A DNA stretch of 64,000 nucleotides, taken from positions 248,001 to 312,000 of the forward strand of contig NZ_JADOBE010000004.1 in NCBI RefSeq assembly GCF_015637705.1, written 5' to 3'. The stretch is from Pseudomonas sp. N040 (GTDB lineage Bacteria; Pseudomonadota; Gammaproteobacteria; Pseudomonadales; Pseudomonadaceae). The translations under genes and the position numbers were made by a program. Under the pieces are notes generated by a model that did no database searches, was not told where the DNA came from, and was given only the letters and a program-made list of their open reading frames with translations. Below, piece after piece: positions 47,799 to 56,775 of this stretch. Within the stretch, counting starts at the first letter, position 1. Every line of letters begins with the position of its first letter.

Positions 47799-48883
47799 AC
47801 GCGCCAGATCAGCGAGGATTGCTCAGGGTCCACGGGCTCGATCTGTCCTATTTCACCGGCAAGCTCGAAGGCTATCTGCGCGCCAAGGGGCTGGCCTACG
47901 AGTTGGTCGAAATGGGCACCCGCGCGTTCAGGCGTTGTGCACGGATCACCGGTGTCGCGCAGATGCCGCAACTCGAGTTACCTGATGGTCGCTGGCTGAC
48001 CGACAGCACGGCGATCATCGAGCAGTTCGAGCGCGAGTTCAGCGAACCCGCAATCTATCCAAGTGATCCGGTCCTGTGCTTCATCGCTGATCTGCTGGAA
48101 GACTTCGGCGATGAATGGCTATGGCGGCCGGCCATGTACTACCGCTGGGCCTTCGCCGAAGATGCGCGGCAGCTCAGCGAGGGTCTGGCGCGCGGCCTGC
48201 TGCGCGATGTGCCGCTGCCGCTGGTGCTCCGGCGCGGGTGGATCAAGCGCCGTCAGCGCCGCTTGTTTCTCAAGGGCGATGGCATCACCCGGCACACCGC
48301 TCCGCTGGTCGAGGCGCTGTATCCGCAAATCCTCGCTGCACTGCAAAGCGCATTGGCCGACCGGCCCTTTCTGCTGGGCCTGCGCCCGAGCCAGGCCGAC
48401 ATGGGCTTTTTCGGTTCGATGTTCCGCCACTTCTATAGCGACCCGACCGGCGCACGCATCATGCGCGAACGCGCCCCGCAGGTGTGCGCCTGGGTCGAAC
48501 GACTATGGCACCTGACACCAGAGCAATTCACCGATCAGCCAGCGCTAACCCGCATACCAGAAGGGCTGGAGAGTCTGCGGGAAACACTCTGCCGCGACTA
48601 CCTGCCCTACCTGCAAGCCAATGAGCAGGCCGTCGAGCGCGGCGAAAAGCACGTGCACTGGCAAGCACAGGGCGTCGGCTTCACTACCCCCAGCAGCCCG
48701 TATCAACGCCATTGCTGGCAGCGCTTACGCGCACGCTTCCAGGCTTTGCAGCCGCCGCAACAGCAACAGGTTTGCGCCTGGCTGGACGACCCGGCGGTCA
48801 GCGCCATGCTGCAACGAGCAGCGCCCGATGCCTGCAGCAAAGCGCCGATCAGCCGCAAGGTGCTTGATCAGCGCTGGCGCTAG
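47795..48883 (+). CDS. Glutathione S-transferase-like protein
   Basis: A 362-residue protein with an N-terminal thioredoxin-like GST domain (about 8-85): SYFTGKLEGYLRAKGLAYELV, the cis-Pro segment QMPQLELPDG and the DSTAIIEQFE helix. A long C-terminal helical domain follows (about 95-360), longer than in common GSTs (about 200-230 residues total). The catalytic residue is not obvious. Substrate unknown. Coupled to the upstream propeller gene by a 4-base overlap. Confidence 0.8.
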   Translation: MNAPDQRGLLRVHGLDLSYFTGKLEGYLRAKGLAYELVEMGTRAFRRCARITGVAQMPQLELPDGRWLTDSTAIIEQFEREFSEPAIYPSDPVLCFIADLLEDFGDEWLWRPAMYYRWAFAEDARQLSEGLARGLLRDVPLPLVLRRGWIKRRQRRLFLKGDGITRHTAPLVEALYPQILAALQSALADRPFLLGLRPSQADMGFFGSMFRHFYSDPTGARIMRERAPQVCAWVERLWHLTPEQFTDQPALTRIPEGLESLRETLCRDYLPYLQANEQAVERGEKHVHWQAQGVGFTTPSSPYQRHCWQRLRARFQALQPPQQQQVCAWLDDPAVSAMLQRAAPDACSKAPISRKVLDQRWR

Positions 48884-48893
48884 ACGCGGGCGG

Positions 48894-49895
48894 TCAATTC
48901 CAGCCGGCACGATCCATCAGCATGGTGGCCTCGGCCTGGCGCTTGCCGGCGACTTCCAGCGGGATGCTGTCGGCCTTGAACTCGCCCCAGGCCGCTACCT
49001 CGGCAGAGGGCTTGACTGCCGGATTGGCCGGGTATTCCTGATTGAGGCTGGCGAACAGGCCCTGCGCTTCCGTGCTGCTCATCCACTCCAGCAACGCCTG
49101 TGCCGCGGCGGGATGCGGCGCGTATTTGGTCACGCCGGCGCCGGACAGGTTGACGTGCACGCCGCGGTCATTCTGGTTCGGCCAGAACAGCTTGACCTTC
49201 AGGTCGGGGTCCTGCTTCTGCAGGCGGCCGAAGTAGTAGGTGTTGACCAACCCCACATCGCACTGGCCGGCGTCGATCGCCTGCAGCAGCGCGGTGTCGT
49301 CGGCAAACACGTCAGTGGCCAGGTTGCCGACCCAGCCCTTGATGATCTCTTCGGTCCTGGCCGCACCATGCGCTTCGATCAGGGTGGCGGTCAGCGACTG
49401 GTTGTAGACCTTCTTGCTGCTGCGCAGGCACAGGCGGCCTTCCCACTGGGCGTCGGCCAGCGCCTCGTAGGTGGACAGCTCTGCCGGCTTGACCCGCTCG
49501 GTGGAGTAGGCAATGGTCCGCGCGCGCAGCGACAGGCCGGTCCAGGCGCCGGTGGGCGAGCGGTACTGCGGCGGGATGTTGGCTTCGATGACCGGCGACT
49601 GCAGCGGCTTGAGCACACCCTGCTGCTCGGCCTGCCAGAGGTTGCCGGCATCCACGGTGATCAGCAGGTCGGCCGGGGTGTTCGCGCCCTCGGCCTGCAG
49701 GCGCGCCAGCAGCGGCGCCTCCTTGTCGGTGATGAACTTGACCGGCACGCCGGTCTTGGCGGTATAGGCATCGAACACCGGCTTGATCAGCTCGTCGATA
49801 CGCGCCGAATAGACGACGATTTCCTCGGCGGCAAACGCCGGTGCACTGAACAGGCTGACGGACAGGACGGCAAGCAAACGGTTGCGCAGCGACAT
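48894..49895 (-). CDS. fbpA: Ferric-iron-binding periplasmic protein
   Basis: A 333-residue periplasmic binding protein of the FbpA/HitA class: signal peptide ending FSAPAFA (about residue 23), then [21 protein letters not shown], the typical start of the mature form, and NTYYFGRL (about 222-229) with the paired tyrosines that ligate Fe3+. The ATG at 49893-49895 follows GAGG. A Fur-box-like site lies 32 bases upstream. It works with the permease gene at 44747. Confidence 0.93.
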   Translation of the reverse strand: MSLRNRLLAVLSVSLFSAPAFAAEEIVVYSARIDELIKPVFDAYTAKTGVPVKFITDKEAPLLARLQAEGANTPADLLITVDAGNLWQAEQQGVLKPLQSPVIEANIPPQYRSPTGAWTGLSLRARTIAYSTERVKPAELSTYEALADAQWEGRLCLRSSKKVYNQSLTATLIEAHGAARTEEIIKGWVGNLATDVFADDTALLQAIDAGQCDVGLVNTYYFGRLQKQDPDLKVKLFWPNQNDRGVHVNLSGAGVTKYAPHPAAAQALLEWMSSTEAQGLFASLNQEYPANPAVKPSAEVAAWGEFKADSIPLEVAGKRQAEATMLMDRAGWN

Positions 49896-49926
49896 GCGGA
49901 ATACCTCGGTGAATAATTTGTTTGCG

Positions 49927-49945
49927 AATGATAGCAAATATCATT
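49927..49945. promoter_or_regulatory. Fur-box-like site upstream of fbpA
   Basis: AATGATA (49927-49933), GCAAA and TATCATT (49939-49945) form a perfect 7-1-style palindrome resembling the Fur consensus GATAATGATAATCATTATC. It sits directly upstream of the iron-binding-protein start, so iron repression by Fur is expected. Confidence 0.75.
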
Positions 49946-49988
49946 TACCCGAAAAAGGCCCTGTGACGCCCTGTCGCGCCGGAGGCCT

Positions 49989-51206
49989 TCAGACGCGCGC
50001 CAGCGCCGGCAGATCGCCACTCAGGCCCAGCGCCTGGCGCACGAACAGCGCTTTGGCCTCGGGCAGGCCGTTGACCAGGCTCAACCCGGCGTTGCGCAGC
50101 CAGCGCAGCGGCGGCGGAGTGGCCTGGAACAGCCGTTCGAAGCTCTCCATCGCCGCCATCATGGCCAGGTTGTGCGGCATGCGCCGGCGCTCGAAGCGGC
50201 TGAGCACGCGCTCAGCGGCCAAGCGTTCGCCACGCTGCTGCGCATGCAACAGCACTTCGGCGAGCACCCCAGCATCGAGGAAGCCGAGGTTGACGCCCTG
50301 CCCGGCCAGCGGGTGGATGGTGTGCGCGGCGTCGCCGATCAGCGCCAGGCCGGCCTCGACATAGCGCTTGGCGTGCCGTTGGCGCAGCGGGATGCACAGG
50401 CGCGGATCGACTTCCAGCACCGCGCCCAGGCGCTGTTCGAAGGCCTTGCCCAGTTCGTCGGCAAACCCCGCGGCATCCAGCGCCATCAGGTGCTCGGCCT
50501 GCTGCGGCACGCAGGACCAGACGATCGAGCACCAGTGCTGGTCGCCATCGCGGGCCAGCGGCAGGAAGGCCAGCGGGCCGTCATCGGTGAAGCGCTGCCA
50601 GGCGGTGCGCTGGTGCGGCTGGGCACAGCGCACGCTGGTGACGATCGCATGGTGCAGGTAATCCCATTCGCGCGTGGCGCAACCGGCCAGCCGGCGCACC
50701 GCCGAATTGGCCCCGTCGGCGGCAACCAGCAACGGCGTGTGCAGCTCGCGGCCATCAGCCAGGCGCAACTGCCAGCCGCTGGCGGTGCGCTGCAATGCTT
50801 CCAGGCTGGCGCCGGGCAGAAGCTGCACGCGGCTGGCCAGCAGGGCCTCCAGCAGGGCGTCCTGGATCACCCGGTTCTCGACAATATGCCCGAGCAGCTC
50901 GGCATGCACGCTGCTCGCGGCAAAGTGGATATTGCCGGTACCGCTACCGTCCCACACCTGCATTTCTGCATACGGGCTTGAGCGTCTGGCCAGGATGCCG
51001 TCCCAGGCACCCAGACGCTCCAGAATGCGCTGGCTGGCCATCGACAGGGCACTGACGCGCGGCTCGAACGCCGACTGCGGATCGAAGGGCTTGAGCGTCA
51101 GCGTGCCGCTGTCGAGCAGCAGGATGTTCAGCCCGCTGTCCTTGAGCGCCAGCGCCAGTGCGCTGCCGACCATGCCGGCACCCACAATGATCAGATCGGC
51201 TTGCAT
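49989..51206 (-). CDS. ubiI: FAD-dependent ubiquinone hydroxylase UbiI/VisC type
   Basis: A 405-residue flavoprotein monooxygenase of the UbiH/UbiI/UbiF family. The dinucleotide fold IIVGAGMVGSALALAL is at about 6-21, and the second FAD motif ALIGDAAHTIHPLAGQGVNLG at about 288-308. It hydroxylates the aromatic ring of ubiquinone precursors. The ATG at 51204-51206 follows AGGAG. It lies 8 bases after ubiH in the pepP-ubiH-ubiI order, a conserved ubiquinone operon. Confidence 0.9.
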   Translation of the reverse strand: MQADLIIVGAGMVGSALALALKDSGLNILLLDSGTLTLKPFDPQSAFEPRVSALSMASQRILERLGAWDGILARRSSPYAEMQVWDGSGTGNIHFAASSVHAELLGHIVENRVIQDALLEALLASRVQLLPGASLEALQRTASGWQLRLADGRELHTPLLVAADGANSAVRRLAGCATREWDYLHHAIVTSVRCAQPHQRTAWQRFTDDGPLAFLPLARDGDQHWCSIVWSCVPQQAEHLMALDAAGFADELGKAFEQRLGAVLEVDPRLCIPLRQRHAKRYVEAGLALIGDAAHTIHPLAGQGVNLGFLDAGVLAEVLLHAQQRGERLAAERVLSRFERRRMPHNLAMMAAMESFERLFQATPPPLRWLRNAGLSLVNGLPEAKALFVRQALGLSGDLPALARV

Positions 51207-51214
51207 CGAAGCTC

Positions 51215-52399
51215 CTATTCGGGACGGATGCCCAGGCCCATGGCCTGACGGGCAAACCAGCGCTTGGCTGGCGGAAACAGGTCGAGGCCGAGCAGGCCCA
51301 GATTGCGCCCGGCCGCCAGCAGCGGCTGGTCATTGGAAAACAGCCGGGTGACCCGGTCGGAAAAGCCCACGGTCAGGTCCTGGTCCAGCGCCTGCCGGCG
51401 CAGGTAGGCCTGCAGGGTGGTGAAGTCGCCGAGCGGCGCGGAACTGCCCAGCAGGGTCTCGGCCAGGCTCATGGCATCGCGCAGCGACAGGTTGTAACCC
51501 TGTCCCGCTATCGGATGCAGGCTGTGCGCGGCGTTGCCGAGCAGGACCAGGTGCGGGCGCACCTGTTCGCAGGCCTCGATCAATTGCAGCGGATACAGAT
51601 GGCGACTGCCCACTTGCGTGAGCGCACCCAGCCGATAGCCGAACACGTCCTGCAATTCAGCGAGAAACGCGCGGTCGCCGAGCTTGAGCAAACGCTCGGC
51701 ATCCTTGCCCGGCCGGGTCCAGACCAGCGCGCAGCGGTTGTCCGGCAGCGGCAGCAGGGCCAGCGGGCCTTCTTCGGTGAAGCGCTCGAAGGCCTGCCCG
51801 GCGTGCGGCTCGGCCGGAGTGATATTGGCGATCAGCGCGGTCTGCCGGTAGGGCGTTGACTGCACCTCGATGCCCAGTTGCTCGCGCAGGCCGGAGCGCC
51901 CGCCATCCGCCAGCACGGCCAGCTCGCAATCCAGCTGCGAACCATCGTTGAGGCTCAACCGATAGCCGTCATCCAGCGCCTGCAACGCCGTCACTTCCGC
52001 CGGGCAGCGCCACTCGACCACTGCCGGGTCCAGGGCGCGCCACAGGCACTGGCCGAGCCAGGCGTTCTCCACCACGTAGCCCAGCGCCGGCACGCCCTCT
52101 TCCGCGGCACTCAGGCGGGTAGCGCCAAAGCGGCCGCGCTCGGACACGTGAATCTGCGCAATGGCTGCCACGTGCTGGCTGAGTTCCGCCCACACGCCCA
52201 GGCGCTGATAGATCTGCTGGGTGCCGTACGACAGCGCCGAGGAGCGCGCGTCATAGCTGGGCTGATAGCTGCTGCCGGGGGCAAACGGCTCGATCAGCAC
52301 GATGCGCCAGCCGCGGGTGCGGGCGCCGTCCTGCAACGCCAGCGCCAGGCTGGCGCCGACCAGGCCGCCACCGATGATCGCCAGCTGCACCCGGCTCAT
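51215..52399 (-). CDS. ubiH: 2-octaprenyl-6-methoxyphenol hydroxylase
   Basis: A 394-residue paralogue of the next gene. FAD motifs: AIIGGGLVGASLALAL (about 7-22) and LLGNAAHSLHPIAGQGYNLS (about 283-302). It introduces a ring hydroxyl group late in ubiquinone synthesis. The ATG at 52397-52399 overlaps the pepP stop by 4 bases (ATGA), so translation is coupled. The much longer open frame upstream is an antisense-like extension through pepP and is rejected. Confidence 0.92.
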   Translation of the reverse strand: MSRVQLAIIGGGLVGASLALALQDGARTRGWRIVLIEPFAPGSSYQPSYDARSSALSYGTQQIYQRLGVWAELSQHVAAIAQIHVSERGRFGATRLSAAEEGVPALGYVVENAWLGQCLWRALDPAVVEWRCPAEVTALQALDDGYRLSLNDGSQLDCELAVLADGGRSGLREQLGIEVQSTPYRQTALIANITPAEPHAGQAFERFTEEGPLALLPLPDNRCALVWTRPGKDAERLLKLGDRAFLAELQDVFGYRLGALTQVGSRHLYPLQLIEACEQVRPHLVLLGNAAHSLHPIAGQGYNLSLRDAMSLAETLLGSSAPLGDFTTLQAYLRRQALDQDLTVGFSDRVTRLFSNDQPLLAAGRNLGLLGLDLFPPAKRWFARQAMGLGIRPE

Positions 52400-53742
52400 G
52401 CGCCAAGCACCGCGGGCGCGGGTGCCGGCGGCGCCATCAGCGCCTCGATGGCGGCCACGCTCTTGGGCACGCCGTCGGTGAGAATCTCGCAGCCGGTCCT
52501 GGTCACCACCACGTCGTCCTCGATGCGCACGCCGATGCCGCGCCACTTGCGGGCCACATCGTGGTTGTCGACGGCGATATAGATGCCCGGCTCGACAGTC
52601 ATCACCATGCCCGCTTCGAGTACCCGCCACTCACCGCCGACCTTGTATTCGCCGACGTCGTGCACGTCCATGCCCAGCCAGTGGCCGGCACGGTGCATAT
52701 AGAACGGCTTGTAGGCCTCGCCGGCGATCAGCTCGTCGACCTCGCCCTCGAGCAGGCCCAGCTCGACCAGGCCGGCGGTGATCACCCGCACCGTGGCCTC
52801 GTGGGCCTCGTTCCAGTGCTTGCCCGGGGCGATGTGCCTGAATGCCTCCTGGTTGGCCTTGAGCACCAGCTCGTAGATGGCCTTCTGCTCCGGGGAGAAC
52901 TTGCCGTTGACCGGAAAGGTGCGGGTAATGTCGCTGGCGTAGCAGTCGATCTCGCAGCCGGCGTCAATCAGCACCAGGTCACCGTCCTTGAGCACGGCGT
53001 CGTTCTCGCGGTAGTGCAGGATGCAGGCATTGCGGCCGCCTGCGACGATCGAGCCATAGGCCGGCATCTTCGCCCCGCCCTTGCGGAACTCGTAATCCAG
53101 TTCGGCTTCCAGATGGTACTCGAAGAGCCCGGCGCGGCTGGTCTGCATGGCACGCACATGGGCGCGGGAACTGATCGCAGCCGCTTCCTTCATCACCTTC
53201 ACTTCCGCAGCGCTCTTGTACAGGCGCATGTCGTGCAGCAGGTGGTCAAGGGCGACGAACTCGTTCGGTGGCTGCGCGCCCTGGCGCGCCTTGGAGCGGA
53301 TCACGTTGATCCATTCCATCAGGTGGCGGTCGAACTCGGGGTTGGCGCCGAGGGCGTAGTACACCCGCTCGCGCCCCTCGATCAGGCCCGGCAGGATGTC
53401 GTCGATGTCACCGATCGGAAAGGCGTCATCCGCGCCGTAAGTGCTGATCGCGCCATCCTGGCCGGCGCGCAGGCCGTCCCACAGTTCGCGCTGCGGGTCG
53501 CGCTCGCGGCAGAACAGCACATATTCGCCATGCGCCCGCCCGGGAATCAGGGCCAGCACCGCTTCCGGCTCGGGAAAGCCGGAGAGGTACTGGAAGTCGC
53601 TGTCCTGGCGGTAGACATGTTCCACATCGCGGTTGCGGATATGCACCGGCGCCGCCGGCAGGATGGCGATGCTGTTGGGTTCCATCTGCGCCATCAGCGC
53701 CTTGCGCCGACGGGCATATTCGGTCCTGGGGATGCGCGACAT
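52396..53742 (-). CDS. pepP: Xaa-Pro aminopeptidase P
   Basis: A 448-residue metallopeptidase that removes N-terminal residues preceding proline. An N-terminal AMP_N domain (about 1-135) is followed by the pita-bread M24 domain. Metal ligands lie in LIDAGCEIDCYASDITRTFP (two Asp), HRAGHWLGMDVHD (His) and VEPGIYI (Glu), with the last Glu in IRIEDDV-type motif, here VRIEDDVVV. First in the operon with ubiH and ubiI apart from ygfB upstream. Confidence 0.95.
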   Translation of the reverse strand: MSRIPRTEYARRRKALMAQMEPNSIAILPAAPVHIRNRDVEHVYRQDSDFQYLSGFPEPEAVLALIPGRAHGEYVLFCRERDPQRELWDGLRAGQDGAISTYGADDAFPIGDIDDILPGLIEGRERVYYALGANPEFDRHLMEWINVIRSKARQGAQPPNEFVALDHLLHDMRLYKSAAEVKVMKEAAAISSRAHVRAMQTSRAGLFEYHLEAELDYEFRKGGAKMPAYGSIVAGGRNACILHYRENDAVLKDGDLVLIDAGCEIDCYASDITRTFPVNGKFSPEQKAIYELVLKANQEAFRHIAPGKHWNEAHEATVRVITAGLVELGLLEGEVDELIAGEAYKPFYMHRAGHWLGMDVHDVGEYKVGGEWRVLEAGMVMTVEPGIYIAVDNHDVARKWRGIGVRIEDDVVVTRTGCEILTDGVPKSVAAIEALMAPPAPAPAVLGA

Positions 53743-53754
53743 GGGAGACCGCCG

Positions 53755-54309
53755 TCAGTGTAGGGAGGGCTTGGACTGCGCCGGAGCGGTCTTGCCGCAC
53801 TCGGTGAACAACAACAAGGGAGCAACCCGCAGGTACTCCATCACCTCCATGTAATCGCTCTCGCCGTCTTCCGACTCTTCCAGGGCACCCTGCACCTGGG
53901 CGATCGAGGCGAGGTCCTGCAGCACTTCGATGGCTTCGGCACTCAGGGCCTCGTCGCCGATGGTCATGCCGAAGCCGTCGAGAAAGCCCTGGCACCACTG
54001 CCCCAGCGCCAGCGCGCGTTCCGCCAGCGGCACGTCATCCGCTGGCAGCAGCACCACCACCGCCATGTCGGCGCCGGTCAGTTCGCCGCGGACCATCTCC
54101 TGCAGGCCGATCAGCGCCTGGCGCAGGTTTTCCGGGAGGCTCTCGCCGAGCAGTTCGGCGGCATCGGCGATCCAGGGCTCCGGCTCGAAGCCGGCCCCGG
54201 CACAGCTGCGGCCGAGCAGCAGGCCGTGCAGTTCGGCGGGCGAAACGGGCTGACCGCTGGTGGCGAGCAGGGTGGCGAAGGCAGTGTAGGGCGAACGGCT
54301 GATAGGCAT
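53755..54309 (-). CDS. ygfB: YgfB/UPF0149 family protein
   Basis: A 184-residue all-helical protein. Family features are the N-terminal [10 protein letters not shown] and the [10 protein letters not shown] segment (about 104-113). In P. aeruginosa YgfB has been linked to control of ampDh3 and beta-lactam resistance through AlpA; whether this holds here is inference. It precedes pepP by 12 bases on the same strand. Confidence 0.9.
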   Translation of the reverse strand: MPISRSPYTAFATLLATSGQPVSPAELHGLLLGRSCAGAGFEPEPWIADAAELLGESLPENLRQALIGLQEMVRGELTGADMAVVVLLPADDVPLAERALALGQWCQGFLDGFGMTIGDEALSAEAIEVLQDLASIAQVQGALEESEDGESDYMEVMEYLRVAPLLLFTECGKTAPAQSKPSLH

Positions 54310-54467
54310 GGGCGGCTAGGCGCAACGAGGCGCACTGTCTAGAATGAAGGGCTGGTATCCTAGCACCGGCAGGCGCGCCAAGACTATCCAAGGCCGCCGC
54401 CAGGTTTGACCCAGCCCCGCAAGCAGCCTATATATCGCGAACACGCAACGGCCAGATAAGAGAGCCC

Positions 54468-54677
54468 ATGGAAGACGCCGACCTGCAAAAACTCACAGCC
54501 AAGTTCGAGCAGTTGATCCAGCGCATCGAGCAGCTGAAGGCGCACAACCGGCAGTTGCTGGCCAACGACAAGGCCTGGCGCGAAGAGCGCGGACACCTGA
54601 TCGAGAAAAACGAACTGGCCCGGCAGAAGGTGGAATCGATGATCCTTCGCCTGAAAGCCCTGGAGCAGGACACATGA
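54468..54677 (+). CDS. TIGR02449-type coiled-coil small protein
   Basis: A 69-residue protein almost entirely coiled coil (ADLQKLTAKFEQLIQRIEQL, with heptads to residue 66). It resembles the small protein found beside zapA in Pseudomonas, sometimes compared with the division protein ZapB. No domain beyond the coil. Its stop overlaps the zapA start by 4 bases (ATGA), supporting a joint role in cell division. Confidence 0.85.
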   Translation: MEDADLQKLTAKFEQLIQRIEQLKAHNRQLLANDKAWREERGHLIEKNELARQKVESMILRLKALEQDT

Positions 54678-55003
54678 CCCAGACCAAGACTGTCACCGTG
54701 CATATTCTCGACAAGGAATACTGCATCGCCTGTCCGGACGACGAACGCGACAACCTGGAAAACGCGGCGCGCTACCTGGACGGCAAGATGCGCGAGATCC
54801 GTTCCAGCGGCAAAGTCATCGGCTCCGACCGGATCGCCGTGATGGCCGGCCTGAACATCACCCACGAGCTGCTGCACAAGCAGGAACGCCAGGAAAAACA
54901 GGTCAGTGTCGCCCGCGACCAGGTGCGCAACCTGCTGGACCGGGTCAACGATGCGCTGGCCACCGACAGCGGTCCGGACCTGTTTTCGCCGCACAGCAGC
55001 TGA
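54674..55003 (+). CDS. zapA: Cell division protein ZapA
   Basis: A 109-residue FtsZ-ring stabiliser. The N-terminal globular part (VTVHILDKEYCIACPDDERD, about 6-25) and the conserved AARYLDGKMREIRSSGKVIG block (about 34-53) are followed by a C-terminal coiled coil that dimerises. It promotes bundling of FtsZ filaments at mid-cell. It is coupled to the upstream coiled-coil gene and followed by 6S RNA, as in many gamma-proteobacteria. Confidence 0.94.
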   Translation: MTQTKTVTVHILDKEYCIACPDDERDNLENAARYLDGKMREIRSSGKVIGSDRIAVMAGLNITHELLHKQERQEKQVSVARDQVRNLLDRVNDALATDSGPDLFSPHSS

Positions 55004-55047
55004 CCAATCCGGTTACAGAGTGGACACTGCGCTGCGCCTGGCGGCAA

Positions 55048-55075
55048 TTGCCGGACGCCGGATTGGGCGTATACT
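55048..55075 (+). promoter_or_regulatory. Promoter of 6S RNA
   Basis: TTGCCG (55048-55053) and TATACT (55070-55075) are spaced by 16 bases; transcription from about 55082 would give the 6S 5' end. Confidence 0.7.
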
Positions 55076-55081
55076 CGCCAC

Positions 55082-55262
55082 AGCTCCCTGGTGTGTTTGC
55101 CAGTTGGTGATGTCCCTGAGCCGATACGCACAACCACGGGGGTTGCACGTTGGGGCCGGTGTGCATGTCCGCCTGACGGAAAGCCTTAACGCCTCCTGCA
55201 ACCTCCACCTTGAACTTTCGGGTTCAAGGGCTAAACCGACAGCGGCACCTCCGGGGAGTCTT
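55082..55262 (+). ncRNA. ssrS: 6S RNA
   Basis: About 180 nt lying between zapA and the formyl-THF cyclo-ligase gene. The ends GCTCCCTGGTGTG (55083-) and CTCCGGGGAGTC (about 55250-55260) pair to close the long rod. Inside are GTCCCTGAGCCGAT, GGGGTTGCACGTTGGGGCC, CCTTGAACTTTCGGGTTCAAGG (an internal hairpin, about 55207-55228) and GCTAAACCGACAGCGGC, which agree with remembered Pseudomonas 6S sequences. 6S RNA mimics an open promoter and holds RNA polymerase-sigma70 in stationary phase. Confidence 0.95.
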
Positions 55263-55267
55263 ACTTG

Positions 55268-55885
55268 ATGATCTGCGCCGGCAGCCTTTCCCGCCCGGCA
55301 CTGCGTCGGCAACTGCGCCAGGCCCGGCGCAACCTTTCCGCCACCGAACAGAAAAATGCCGCCCGCGCGCTGTACCGGCAACTGGCGCAGCATCCGCTGT
55401 TCCGTCGCGCCCGCAGCATTGCCCTGTACCTGCCGAGTGACGGCGAAATCGATCCCCGTCCTTTGCTCGAGGAAGCCTGGCAACGCGGCAAGCGCGTGTA
55501 CCTGCCGCTGCTGCGGCGCTGGCCGGCAACCCACATGGTGTTCCAGCAGATCAAGCCCGGCGAGGCCTTGCAGCGCAACCGCTTCCGCATTCCCGAGCCG
55601 GCGCCGAGAACCGCGCGGCAGCGCCGCTGCTGGTCACTCGACCTGATCCTGCTGCCGCTGGTGGGCTTCGACGAGTTTGGCGGACGCCTGGGGATGGGCG
55701 GTGGCTTCTATGACCGCAGCCTGGAATGCCTGACGCGGCGCCAGGACTGGCGCACGCCGGTACTGCTCGGCCTGGCCCATGAGTGCCAGAAAGTCGACCG
55801 CCTGCTGCTGGGTCCGCTGGATGTGCCGCTCGCGGCGTGCGTGACCGACCGGCGCTGGTACCAGGCCAGCGCCGCGGCTCAGTAG
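55268..55885 (+). CDS. fau: 5-formyltetrahydrofolate cyclo-ligase
   Basis: A 205-residue enzyme that converts 5-formyl-THF to 5,10-methenyl-THF with ATP. Motifs: basic N terminus LRRQLRQARRNLS, YLPSDGEIDP (about 58-67), LILLPLVGFDEFGGRLGMGGGFYDRSL (about 131-157; cut here as VGFDEFGGRLGMGGGFYDR) is the ATP/substrate loop. I use ATG 55268 rather than the TTG in front; its ribosome site GGGGAG is within the 3' end of 6S RNA, the usual cotranscription. Also called ygfA. Confidence 0.93.
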   Translation: MICAGSLSRPALRRQLRQARRNLSATEQKNAARALYRQLAQHPLFRRARSIALYLPSDGEIDPRPLLEEAWQRGKRVYLPLLRRWPATHMVFQQIKPGEALQRNRFRIPEPAPRTARQRRCWSLDLILLPLVGFDEFGGRLGMGGGFYDRSLECLTRRQDWRTPVLLGLAHECQKVDRLLLGPLDVPLAACVTDRRWYQASAAAQ

Positions 55886-56010
55886 GCTCTGGTGTGGCTG
55901 GCCGGCTCGCTGGCCTGACGTTCCCAGAACGTCTGCGTATAGCCGGTGGTGACCACCCCCAGGCCGAACAGAACAACCAGCACCCACAGTAGATCAGGCT
56001 TGCGTTTCAT
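55879..56010 (-). CDS. Small single-pass membrane protein, 43 residues
   Basis: An ATG at 56008-56010 opens a 43-codon frame to TGA at 55879-55881. The peptide starts MKRKPDLLWVLVVLFGLGVV, a basic start followed by one hydrophobic helix (about residues 7-23), then TTGYTQTFWERQ and a polar tail. The charge pattern suggests the C terminus is outside. The composition and position look like the short unnamed membrane peptides of Pseudomonas; I do not know a function. The gene ends inside the last codons of fau on the other strand. Confidence 0.7.
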   Translation of the reverse strand: MKRKPDLLWVLVVLFGLGVVTTGYTQTFWERQASEPASHTRAY

Positions 56011-56199
56011 CGATGCATCCAAAGCAGTTCCGCGGCCCCCCAGAGAGGCTCAGCACAGGCGGGCGCGGAGTTTATTGTTTTAATTGCCTTGCGTTACGTT
56101 AGAGCATACAGATCAAGAACAACTGGCAACGTGAGTAGCCGCACAATTGGCGCCAGAATATTGGCCCGCAATCCTACCCCGAACGGAGAGGCCGCATCA

Positions 56200-56667
56200 A
56201 TGCCCCACTGGCTGATGAAATCGGAACCCGCCGAACTGTCGATTCACGACCTGCAGCGCCTCGGCCGGGCGCGTTGGGACGGCGTGCGCAACTACCAGGC
56301 ACGCAACTTTGTCCGCAGCATGCAGGCGGGTGAACTGTTCTTCTTCTACCACTCCAGCTGCCCGGAGCCGGGCATTGCCGGCATTGCGCGGATCCTGGGC
56401 GAGGCCTACCCCGACCCGACCGCCCTCGACCCGCACAGCCACTACTTCGATGCCAGGGCCAGCGCCGCCAACAACCCGTGGAGCGCGCGCGACGTCGAAT
56501 TCGTCGAAGCCTTCCCCGCCGTGATCCGCCTGGCCAGCCTGAAAGCCTGCCCGGCGCTGAGCGAACTGCCGCTGGTGCAAAAAGGCACGCGGCTGTCGGT
56601 GATGCCGGTCAGCGCCGCGCAATGGCAGGCGGTGCTGGCCCTGGCCGCACCGGCGCCACAGCGCTGA
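56200..56667 (+). CDS. EVE-domain protein
   Basis: A 155-residue EVE (PUA-like) domain protein. The start MPHWLMKSEPAELSIHDL and the WDGVRNYQARNF and FFFYHSSC blocks are typical of YTH/EVE-fold proteins thought to bind modified nucleotides in RNA or DNA. Length is that of a single EVE domain. The ATG at 56200 follows GGAGAGG; a 37-codon upstream extension is rejected. The substrate modification is unknown. Confidence 0.9.
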   Translation: MPHWLMKSEPAELSIHDLQRLGRARWDGVRNYQARNFVRSMQAGELFFFYHSSCPEPGIAGIARILGEAYPDPTALDPHSHYFDARASAANNPWSARDVEFVEAFPAVIRLASLKACPALSELPLVQKGTRLSVMPVSAAQWQAVLALAAPAPQR

Positions 56668-56775
56668 GCCTGCATCCGGCCTTATGCCGGCTCATCAGGC
56701 CAGCCCATGCTGATTGACCCTCGCGGCCGCTGCCCTACACTGCTGCGGCCCATCCGCCCAAAGGAAGCCCTGTCG

